In this document: piece by piece, positions 22,113 to 29,893 of the stretch | How positions within the stretch are numbered: the first letter of the stretch is position 1 | Layout of the letters: the number at the start of each line of letters is the position of its first letter | Assembly: GCA_963736425.1 (NCBI GenBank) | Contig: CAVTOX010000001.1 | Coordinates: 1-64,000 of the forward strand | Origin: Prado023 sp963736425 | Lineage (GTDB): Bacteria; Actinomycetota; Actinomycetes; S36-B12; CAIYMF01 | Length of the DNA: 64,000 nt | Reading direction: 5' to 3' | Program-made: the position numbers and the translations under genes | Notes under the pieces: model-generated | Seen by the model: the letters and a program-made list of their open reading frames with translations, nothing else | Databases searched by the model: none | What the model was told of the DNA's origin: nothing

Positions 22113-23573
22113 TCACTCGGGGATGAGGAACCAGCCCGGCTTGGCCTTGGCCTTGTAGATGAACATGAAGTGCAGCGCGGTCTTGATCCAGTGCGCTCCG
22201 AGGCCGATCTCGCCGTAGGTGTCCTTTGGGCTGCGACCGCCCGACGAGGGGTACTTCTGGTAGTCGGGCACGATCGGGTACATGGTCATCGCCGCGGCCG
22301 TGCCCTTGCGCAGGCCAGCACCTGCTGACGCGATACATGCGGCACCCATCCGGGCCATCGAGGCCGTGTGCTTCGGAGTCGTCGAGCCGTCGCCGATCAT
22401 CTCGACGATGTTCTCCGCGACGACCTTGCCCATGACCCCGGACGGCATCCCGGTGCGGGGCGGGGCCGGGGCGATCAGCGTGCCGTTGGGGCTCGTGCGC
22501 GGCCGGGAGATCTGGTGCGGCGGCGCGAAGGCAATGCCCACGGCGAAGACGTTGGCATACGCCGGCGTCTGGTAGGTCTGCGGCCAATCCTCAGCCCGCC
22601 AGTCCTCGAAGGGCTTGGCGGTGTAGTCGGCATCGACCTTCATCAGGCCGCTGGGTGCGAACAGTGAGGCGGTGATGTCCTCGCCCTGGGCGTCGTAGGC
22701 CTTCAGATCGGCACCGCGGAAGGGTGGGAGCAGCATCGCGAAGTCGAAGTCCAGCGTGTGCTTGGTGCCGTCGAGCTGCTCGTAGGAGATGACACCGGGC
22801 TCGACCTTCTCGACGTGCGCCCCGAGGATCGCGCGCATCCCTCGCTCGCGAAACAGCGACTCGGTCCAGGTCTTGCTCGTGGTCTGGAACCCCTTCTGGG
22901 TGAAGACCATGCCCCCGACGCCGAAGTCGCCGAGCTCGTACTCGTTGGTCAGGTACACGAGGTCGGCCATGTCGCGGACGCCAGCCTGGCGCATCTCGTG
23001 CTCCACGTTGAACGCGTACTCGAAGGCCGCGCCCTCGCACGTGCAGGTCCCGTGCCCGGTCCCCACGACGATCGTCTGACGCTGTCCGGCGCGCATCTTC
23101 TCGATCGCGGCAGCGAGTCGGTCGGCTGCTTCGATCGCGTGGCCGGCGGTGCACACCGAGAGGCTGTTGCCCTCGGGACCGAGCCCTGGCGTAGCGGCGA
23201 AGTTGAGCTTGGGCCCGGTGGCGTTGACCAGGTAGTCGTACTCCAGCGTCGCGGTCTGTCCCGCACGCGCGGGGTCGGTGTAGGTGATGTCCACGAAGGG
23301 CTTGGCGTGCTCCGAGTCGCCCTCGGGGTGCAGGGCCACGCCCAGGGCCTGATGGAACTCGATGCCCTTCCTCTGGTAGATCGGCGCCAGCGGGAAGGTG
23401 ACCTGTTCCGCGGTCATCCGGCCCACACCGACCCAGATGTTCGACGGGATCCAGTTCCACTTCGCATTGGGGGCGACGACCACCACGTCGTGCTCCTTGG
23501 CCAGCTTGCGGCGAAGGTGCAGGGCGGCGGTGTGACCGGAGATCCCGGCCCCGAGGATGACGACGCGTGCCAT
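22113..23573 (-). CDS. sqr: Sulfide:quinone oxidoreductase-type flavoprotein
   Basis: FAD/NAD(P)-fold protein of 486 residues that likely oxidises sulfide to sulfane sulfur and reduces menaquinone at the inner membrane face. N-terminal dinucleotide fold VVILGAGISGHTAALHL; NATGPKLNF; Cys141 in SVCTAGHA and Cys177/179 in HGTCTCEGAAFEYAF, candidates for the redox/persulfide cysteines; a later Cys in GAACIASAG. The C-terminus has hydrophobic amphipathic stretches (WIKTALHFMFIYKAKAK) suited to membrane attachment. The frame is intact and starts ATG 23573. It diverges from the NifX-like gene, with a hairpin at 23614-23644 between them. A generic NADH dehydrogenase II is the alternative. Confidence 0.82.
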   Translation of the reverse strand: MARVVILGAGISGHTAALHLRRKLAKEHDVVVVAPNAKWNWIPSNIWVGVGRMTAEQVTFPLAPIYQRKGIEFHQALGVALHPEGDSEHAKPFVDITYTDPARAGQTATLEYDYLVNATGPKLNFAATPGLGPEGNSLSVCTAGHAIEAADRLAAAIEKMRAGQRQTIVVGTGHGTCTCEGAAFEYAFNVEHEMRQAGVRDMADLVYLTNEYELGDFGVGGMVFTQKGFQTTSKTWTESLFRERGMRAILGAHVEKVEPGVISYEQLDGTKHTLDFDFAMLLPPFRGADLKAYDAQGEDITASLFAPSGLMKVDADYTAKPFEDWRAEDWPQTYQTPAYANVFAVGIAFAPPHQISRPRTSPNGTLIAPAPPRTGMPSGVMGKVVAENIVEMIGDGSTTPKHTASMARMGAACIASAGAGLRKGTAAAMTMYPIVPDYQKYPSSGGRSPKDTYGEIGLGAHWIKTALHFMFIYKAKAKPGWFLIPE

Positions 23574-23613
23574 GAGGTTCTCCTTAGCTGAAGATCGAGA
23601 ACGAGCCTAGTCC

Positions 23614-23644
23614 GGTGCCCCGGGGGGTTTCGCCTCGGGGCACC
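23614..23644. promoter_or_regulatory. Perfect 9-base inverted repeat between sqr and the NifX-like gene
   Basis: GGTGCCCCG (23614-23622) and CGGGGCACC (23636-23644) are exact inverted copies with a 13-base spacer. The repeat starts 41 bases before the sqr ATG and ends 60 bases before the NifX-like GTG. It could be a shared operator or a hairpin in the sqr leader. Confidence 0.5.
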
Positions 23645-23703
23645 AGCCGGGAGGCGGATGCGGCCACCTAGGCTGGGGGGACTTCAAGCGCAGGGGAGTT
23701 CTT

Positions 23704-24051
23704 GTGATCATCGCAGCCGCAGTGGAACCGGACGGGAGCCTGGGCCACTCCTGGGGCAAGGCGAAGTCGGTGGTGGTCGCGACAGTCGAGGCTGACGAGA
23801 TCGTCGACTGGCGCCCCTACGAGGTCGCCTGGGATCTGCTCCATGACGAGGGGACGCCGGGGGCTCATCACGCCCGGGTGGTCACGTTCCTACAGGCCCA
23901 TGACGTCGAGATGGTCCTCGTCGATCACGTCGGGGACGGGATGCGTCGGATGCTGCCGAGCATGGGAGTCGAGCTGCGCGAAGGTGTTCAGGGTGATGCT
24001 CGCTCAGCGATGCGGGCAGCGGCGCGGACTGGCGGCGAGCCAACCGCCTGA
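23704..24051 (+). CDS. NifX/NifB-like (dinitrogenase cofactor-type) domain protein
   Basis: Protein of 115 residues with the NifB/NifX-type fold (Pfam Nitro_FeMo-Co): IIAAAVEPDGSLGHSWGKAK at the start, with the conserved glycine and His-Trp-Gly-like GHSWG, then VEMVLVDHVGDGMRRML and MGVELREGVQGDARSAM. Such small proteins bind Fe-S or metal clusters, or act as carriers, in many non-nitrogen-fixing bacteria. GTG 23704 has GGGGAG upstream. It is divergent from sqr and convergent with the sulfurtransferase fusion gene, so a link with iron-sulfur or sulfur handling is plausible. Confidence 0.75.
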   Translation: MIIAAAVEPDGSLGHSWGKAKSVVVATVEADEIVDWRPYEVAWDLLHDEGTPGAHHARVVTFLQAHDVEMVLVDHVGDGMRRMLPSMGVELREGVQGDARSAMRAAARTGGEPTA

Positions 24052-24128
24052 GCCGCGTTCGGTGCTCGGCATCCGATGGGGCTCGATCTGGGCCCCCTGG
24101 CCGGGGCCCCGAGCTGAGGGTCGCCCGA

Positions 24129-24939
24129 TCAGATGAAGAACCTGCCGTTGGACTCGTTGGCCTCGCCGAGGTACATGGCCACGCCGCCGAACTCGACGCC
24201 GTCGATCAGCTCGTCCTCGTGCAGCCCGAGCAGGTCCATGGTCATGGTGCAGGCAACCAACCGGACGCCGGCATCCTGAGCCGACTGGATCAGCTCGGGC
24301 AGGCTGGGGACCTTGTTGTCCTTCATGATCTTCTTGATCATGGCGGTGCCGCCGCCGAGCATGTGCATCTGCGACAGCTTCATCTTGTCCGGTCCGGCAG
24401 GCATCATCGTGGCGAAGGCCTTGTCCAGCAGGGACTTGTCCACGTCGGGGGCATCCGGGCGGCGCAGCGCGTTGAGCCCCCAGAACGTGAAGAACATCGA
24501 GACCTCGTCGCCCATGGCCACAGCACCGTTGGCGATGATGAACGCCGCGAGGACCTTGTCGAAGTCCCCGGAGAAGACGACGAAGGACTTCTTGTCCTTC
24601 AGGCGCGCAGCGACGGGGTTCATGGTCGCCCCACCTGCGGCCACCGCCGCCCCGCCCTTGCGGATCCGGGCCACGACGCCCGGGCCCTCGGGCTTGATGT
24701 CCAGGACCTCGTGGCCGTTCTTGGCCGCCCAGGCGGGGGCGTCGAGCCGGAAGCCGATGTCCGACACGTGCGCGATGACCTCGTCGCCCGGGTTGAGCTC
24801 GCCCATCTTCTTCTGCAGGGCCATGATCGGCCCCGGGCAGGCCAGGCCGGTGCAGTCCAGGTCGACCTCGACCCCTGTGCCGACGAGCGGGGCTGCGGGC
24901 AGCACGCCGCCGGCGCGCAGCGACTCCTCCTCGGCGTAG
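24129..24939 (-). CDS. TusA-DsrE module, likely the C-terminal part of the CoADR fusion
   Basis: Two sulfur-carrier domains in one frame. The TusA-like domain has the CPxP motif in LDCTGLACPGPIMALQKKM. The DsrE2-like domain has FVVFSGDFDKVLAAFIIANG, FFTFWGLNALRRPD and the cysteine of LVACTMTMDLLG, ending EANESNGRFFI at 24129. The frame has no good start; it joins the upstream CoA-disulfide reductase/rhodanese frame directly at its stop (24940), with SYAEEESLRAGGV as the linker. Proteins with the order reductase-rhodanese-TusA-DsrE are known, so a frameshift at about 24940 splitting one polypeptide of about 835 residues is the best reading. The DsrE part is closely similar to the separate DsrE at 32687-33166. 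Confidence 0.83.
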
Positions 24940-26643
24940 CTACGTGACCGGCACGAGCGGATCGGGCACGTCCTCGGGCGCCACTGTGTGCCACGCGCGG
25001 AACGTCTGAATGCCACCGACGAGCATCTTGACGTCGGTGAAGCCGCGCTGGGCCAGGATCCGGTAGGCCAGGAAGCTGCGGAACCCGACCGCGCAGTACA
25101 GCCGGATCGGGGTGTCGCGGTCCCAGTCGGCCTGTGCCACGCGCAGGGTGTTCAGCGGCACGTTCTCGGCACCGGGCACGTGCCAGATGTCGAACTCGCT
25201 GGGCCCGCGCACGTCGATGATCCGGGCGCCCTGGCAGTTCTCCGGGTAGTCCGTGGAGTACCACGGGACCAGGTCGCCGCGCAGGATGTTCGAGGCGACG
25301 AAGCCGATCATGTTGACCGGGTCCTTGGCCGAGCCGAACGGGGGCGCGTAGGCCAGCTCGAGCTTCTCCAGGTCGTACACCGTGGCACCCAGGCGGATGG
25401 CCGTGGCGAACACGTCCAGGCGCTTGTCAACGCCGTCGAAGCCGGTGATCTGGGCGCCCAGCACCCGGCCGTCGTCGGGGGAGAACAGGCACTTGATGTC
25501 CATCTGCGCGGTGCCCGGGTAGTAGCCGGCGTGCCCCGACGGGTGCGCGTGTGCCCGCAGGAACGGGATGCCGGCGGCCTTGAGCTGCTTCTCGGTCGCG
25601 CCGGTCCCGCCGGCGACCATGTCGAACACCTTCACGATCGAGGTGCCCTGGGTGGACTCGTACTCGGTGTCCCGGCCGCAGATGTTCTCCGCCGCGACCC
25701 GGGCCTGCCGGTTGGCGGGCCCGGCCAGCGGGATGATCCACGAGCCGGGCAGGACTGTGTGCTCGACCTCGACCGCGTCACCGGCGGCCCAGATGTCGGG
25801 GTGCGAGGTCCGCATGTGCCGGTCGACCTTGATCCCCCCGCGCGGCCCGAGCTCGATCCCGGCAGCGACGGCCAACTGGGTGTTGGGGCGGACCCCCGCG
25901 CTCATGATGACCAGGGCTGTCTTGAGGAACCGGCCGCTGGTCAGCTCGACGGTGAGCTGCCCGGCCTTGTTGGTGGTGAACGCCGCGGCAGCCGTCGACA
26001 GGTGCAGCGCGATCCCATGGGCGCGCAGGTAGTTCTCCATCGGGGTGGAGAGCTCCTTGTCCAGCGGCGGCATGATCTGGTCGGCCATCTCGACGATCTC
26101 CACGGCCAGCCCGCGCTCGTGCAGGTTCTCGGCCATCTCGAGGCCGATGTAGCCGGCGCCGATGACGACGACGTGCTTGAGGCTCTCAGGGTCGGCAGCG
26201 ATCGCGTCGACCTTGGCCTTGATGTCGTCCATGTCCTCGATGTTGCGCAGGACGTGGATGTCCGGGTGGTCCAGCCCGGGAAGCGGCGGGCGGAAGGGCG
26301 AGGACCCGGGGCACAGCGCGAGGGAGTCCCACGTCTCGGTGTACTCCTCGCCGGTGATCAGGTCGCGCGCGGTGACCGTGTGGGCGACCGGGTCGATCGC
26401 GGTCACCTCGGTGGTGATCCGCACGTCGATGTCGAGGGTCTCGCGCAGGCTCTGCGGGGTCTGCAGGAGCAGGCGCGAGCGATCCTTGATCGTCTCGCCG
26501 ATGTGGTACGGCAGGCCGCAGTTGGCGAACGAGACGTTGCCGGACTTCTCGAACACGATGATCTCGGCGAACTCGTCCAGACGCCGGGCCCTCGCCGCCA
26601 CCGACGCTCCCGCTGCCACTCCTCCGACCACGACCAGCTTCAT
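24940..26643 (-). CDS. CoA-disulfide reductase with rhodanese domain
   Basis: Flavoprotein of about 567 residues in this frame. Two dinucleotide folds (VVVGGVAAGASVAARARR and VVVIGAGYIGLEMAENL) surround the single redox Cys42 of SFANCGLPYHIGE, as in CoA-disulfide reductase and NADH-dependent persulfide reductases. A linker leads to a rhodanese domain with active-site LYCAVGFRSF. It would reduce CoA persulfide, polysulfide or disulfide with NAD(P)H and pass sulfur to the rhodanese, then to the TusA/DsrE module. ATG 26643. It is separated by about 70 bases from the QmoC-like gene on the same strand and probably ends the sulfur operon. Confidence 0.9.
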   Translation of the reverse strand: MKLVVVGGVAAGASVAARARRLDEFAEIIVFEKSGNVSFANCGLPYHIGETIKDRSRLLLQTPQSLRETLDIDVRITTEVTAIDPVAHTVTARDLITGEEYTETWDSLALCPGSSPFRPPLPGLDHPDIHVLRNIEDMDDIKAKVDAIAADPESLKHVVVIGAGYIGLEMAENLHERGLAVEIVEMADQIMPPLDKELSTPMENYLRAHGIALHLSTAAAAFTTNKAGQLTVELTSGRFLKTALVIMSAGVRPNTQLAVAAGIELGPRGGIKVDRHMRTSHPDIWAAGDAVEVEHTVLPGSWIIPLAGPANRQARVAAENICGRDTEYESTQGTSIVKVFDMVAGGTGATEKQLKAAGIPFLRAHAHPSGHAGYYPGTAQMDIKCLFSPDDGRVLGAQITGFDGVDKRLDVFATAIRLGATVYDLEKLELAYAPPFGSAKDPVNMIGFVASNILRGDLVPWYSTDYPENCQGARIIDVRGPSEFDIWHVPGAENVPLNTLRVAQADWDRDTPIRLYCAVGFRSFLAYRILAQRGFTDVKMLVGGIQTFRAWHTVAPEDVPDPLVPVT

Positions 26644-26714
26644 GACCACTCCCGTCCTCGTCGCGTGGTTCGACGGTAGTGGTCCACGACGCGGGTTGCT
26701 TGCCCCGCGCGAGA

Positions 26715-27893
26715 TCAGGCGTCCTGGGGGACCTTCTGCCCGGCCAGGGAGTAGAAGAACAGCGCCACCGGGCGGTAGATCGCGTGGGCGAACTTGGTGA
26801 ACGGGAGCAGGAGCAGGAGTTCCATCGCGACGGCCACGTGGAAGAGGAACACCCAGTACCCCCACGCCGGTGGGTTCGGCATGTACAGACGCGACCTCGA
26901 TGATGAAGCCGGTCACCCCGGTGATCAGCAGCAGGATCAGCAGCAACCAGTCCGAGCCTGTGGAGCTGCGCGGAGGCCCGGTTGTAGCGAGTGGCCCGGT
27001 TGATCATGAACCACGTCACGCCGTAGATCAGCATGAGCGCCCGCGATCGTGCCGATGAGGCGCGAGGGGTACCAGATCGGGATCATCGTGCCGGTCTCCT
27101 TGATGCCCAGCAGGTCCAGCGCCCAGTCCAGGCCGGTGGCGACCATCAGGCCCAGGAAGCCCCAGATGGTCATCGCGTGGATGAACCACCGGCGGCGGTA
27201 CCAGGGCTCGACCGGTGCGTCGTCGGTGCAGTCGCGGCGGTAGCGGGACTGGCCCAACGACTCGATGCCCAGGGAGAACCACAGGGCCCTGCCCGTGCGC
27301 GTCAACGCCGGACGGCCCTCGACCAGGGACTTCACGGAAACGCCATCGTGACGCGCGATCCGGCGCACCATCGTGACCACTCCCGCGAGCCCGGCCAGGA
27401 CCATCAGGACCATGGTCGCGATGCCGGTCCAGTGGATCATCTCCGCGGGGATGAAGTCGAAGAACGCCAGCGTCTCGGTGTTCTGCTCGCCCACGGCGGA
27501 GTACATGAACATCGCGAAGAACGCAGCGATGGCCACCGAGATCACCGTGCCGATCAGGGGCCGCGTGTAGAGCACCCGGGCCAGTCCGGTGCGGTCGTAG
27601 CTCGCGATGGCGTAGCGGCGGGCAGCGGCCATGAACTCACCCGGGTCGGCATCCATCGGGCAGCTGTCGGAGCACAGCCCGCAGTGGTAGCAGGTCCACA
27701 GCTCCTTGCTCGCCAGCAGGTCGTCCTTCAGGCCGACCTGGGCCAGGCGGATGATGCTGCGCGGGAAGGTCGCGTCGTTGTCGACCAGCGGGCAGATCGC
27801 CGTGCACGTGCCGCAGCTGAAGCACGAGGAGACGTCGAGCTCCCCGAAGCGCTTCATGTCGCCGAGCATCTCGGTGTCGATGACCTTGCTCAT
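26715..27893 (-). CDS. QmoC-like subunit: HdrC-type Fe-S domain fused to cytochrome b
   Basis: Membrane subunit of about 390 residues. The N-terminus has two CxxCxxCxxxC clusters (Cys24/27/30/34 in SCFSCGTCTAICP and Cys68/71/74/78 in TCYHCGLCSDSCP), as in HdrC. About five or six membrane helices follow, with candidate heme b histidines in EMIHWTGIA, WFIHAMTIWGF and FLFHVAVAMELL. This HdrC-cytochrome b fusion is the hallmark of QmoC, which passes electrons between an HdrA-like complex and menaquinone. Frameshifts near 27035, 26945 and 26855 must be bridged; the true end reads YSLAGQKVPQDA at 26715-26717. ATG 27893 overlaps the stop of the small winged-helix gene. A DsrMK- or Hme-like subunit is the nearest alternative. 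Confidence 0.82.
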
Positions 27894-28165
27894 GACCCGA
27901 CCTCCTGGCCAGCGATCGCGTAGGAGTAGTAGCCCTCGTCCGAGGCCTCCTCGAGCTCCTCGAGGTGGCCGTACCGGAGCATCCCCATGACCCAGTACAC
28001 GGTCTCCTCCTTGGGGGCGCCGATCCGCTCGGCGATCTCCGGGATGGTCAGCGGTCCGTCGGCCAGCGCGGCCAGGATCGGGCGGTGCATCAGCGGCTCC
28101 TCGCGGATGACCTCGCGCGGCTCACGCAAGGGGGTACCGAAGTGCGTACTCATCGGCGTACTCAT
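27890..28165 (-). CDS. Small winged-helix protein inside the Hdr/Qmo-like operon
   Basis: Protein of 91 residues. The central part is a helix-turn-helix (HRPILAALADGPLTIPEIAE, RIGAPKEETVYWVMGMLRYG), and the tail is acidic with tyrosines (EELEEASDEGYYSYAI). ATG 28165 overlaps the stop of the HdrA gene, and its own stop overlaps the start of the QmoC-like gene, so it is produced together with the redox subunits. Either it is a local regulator or, since DNA-binding folds can serve as docking modules, a small structural subunit. I do not recognise a named family. Confidence 0.78.
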   Translation of the reverse strand: MSTPMSTHFGTPLREPREVIREEPLMHRPILAALADGPLTIPEIAERIGAPKEETVYWVMGMLRYGHLEELEEASDEGYYSYAIAGQEVGS

Positions 28166-29893
28166 CAGACCGTCGCCTCCACAAGTCCCTCGATCATGGC
28201 CCGCATCTGGGTGTCGGTGTAGCCGAGCAGGTCGATCGCGTCCTCGGAGCACAGCGGGACGCACCCGCCGCAGCCCTTGCAGACCGCCGCACTGACCAGG
28301 GCGACGGAGCGGTCGTCGCACACCATGGTCGAGATGGCGTCGTAGGGGCACGCGGCCAGGCACTCGCCGCACCCGGTGCAGGCGTCCTGGTCGACCAGGG
28401 CCACCAGCGGGTCGAGCTCGGCCCGGCCCTTCTTCAGCAGCGCCCCGCTCTGGGCGACCGCGGCCAGGCTCGAGGCCACGCTCTCCGCCGAGGTCTTCGG
28501 GCCCTGGCAGGTCCCGGCGATCATCACGCCGTCGACGACGGTCTCCACCGGCCGCAGCTTGGGGTGGATCTCGTTGAAGAACCCGTCGTCGCCCAGCGGC
28601 AGCTTCAGCAGGCCGGTCAGGCCCTCGTTCGCGCGCGGGACCATGCCCGGTGACCAGGACGACCAGGTCGGCCGGCAGGCTCAGCTCCTCCGAGCTGGTG
28701 AGCGTGTCCACGGTGGTGACCTGCAGCCGACCGTCCTCGGCCAGGCTCACGGCCGGGGGAGTGTCGTCGGGGTACTTCATGAAGACCGAGCCGCGCTCGC
28801 GGGTCTCGGTGTACATGAGCTCCTGCTTGCCGTAGGTGCGGACGTCGCGGTTCAGGTGGTACTGGTGCACCGAGGCGTCGAGCTTGTTGACCAGCAGCGA
28901 GGCGTGCACGGTGGCACCACAGCAGAACTTCGAGCAGTACTCGTTGCCACCCGCGGGCTGCCGGCTGCCCACGCAGTAGATGTAGGCGATGGTCCGCACG
29001 GGCTTGCCGTTGTAGGTCAGTGAGCCGGTCGAGCCGTCCACGAGCGTCTTGAACTCCGGCAGCGTGAGCACGCCGGGGATCCCGTAGCCGAACTCGCCCA
29101 CCTCGGGTTCGTAGGTGTCGAACCCGGTCGCGATCACGATCGAGCCGACCACGGCGCGGAAGGGCTCAGTGCCCGGGTGGTTGATCCGGACCTCGGCGGT
29201 GTAGTTGCCGAAGCTGCCGGACTTGCCGACCAGCTCGGCGTTGGTCAGCACCGTGATCGCCGGCCGCTCTGCGACCTGGGCGACGAGCTGGTCGATCTGC
29301 GCGCGGCCGTCCTGCTCGTTGGGGAACATCGCGCCGAACGTGGCCACCCAGCCACCGAGCACGGGCTCGCGCTCGACGAGGTAGACCCGCAGCCCGATGT
29401 CGGCCAGGCCGATCGCTGCCCGCAGGCCGGCGATCCCAGCGCCGACCACCATGGTGGCGGCCGTGGTCTCGACCACCAGGGGCTCGAGTGGCGCGGAGTG
29501 GCGGGTCTTGCCGATACCGGCGCGGATCAGGCCGATCGCCTTGGCTGTGGCCCCTTCCGGGTCGTCGCCGTGGGCCCAGGAGTCCTGCTCGCGGATGTTG
29601 ACCTGGGTGTAGGCGAACGGGTTGAGGTCCGCCCGCTTGGACACCTCGCGGAAGGTGACCTGGTGCAGCTTGGGCGAGCAGGACGCCACGACGAGGCCGT
29701 CGAGCCCCTGCTCCCGGATGGCGCAGATCATCTCGTGCTGGGTGCCGTCGGAGCACGCGAACGGCGTGGTCTCGGCGATCACCACGTCGGCGTCGTCCTT
29801 GACGGCCTCGCGGACCGCGGCGACGTCGACGTAGTCCGAGATGTTGCCGCCGCAGTGGCAGATGTAGACGCCGATGCGCCGGTCCTCGGTCAT
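28165..29893 (-). CDS. hdrA: HdrA-like flavoprotein with C-terminal ferredoxin domain
   Basis: Heterodisulfide reductase subunit A-type protein of about 575 residues. The N-terminus has the HdrA marker VYICHCGGNISDYVD and CSPKLHQVTF. The FAD fold is MVVGAGIAGLRAAIGLADIG with VEREPVLGGWVA. A middle cysteine pair YCSKFCCGATVHASL, then two C-terminal [4Fe-4S] motifs: CTGCGECLAACPYDA and CKGCGGCVPLCSEDA. The frame shifts near 28645. ATG 29893 overlaps the stop of the larger HdrA gene. With the neighbour it forms a QmoA/QmoB-like pair. It passes electrons through FAD and clusters toward the QmoC-like membrane subunit. Confidence 0.88.
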
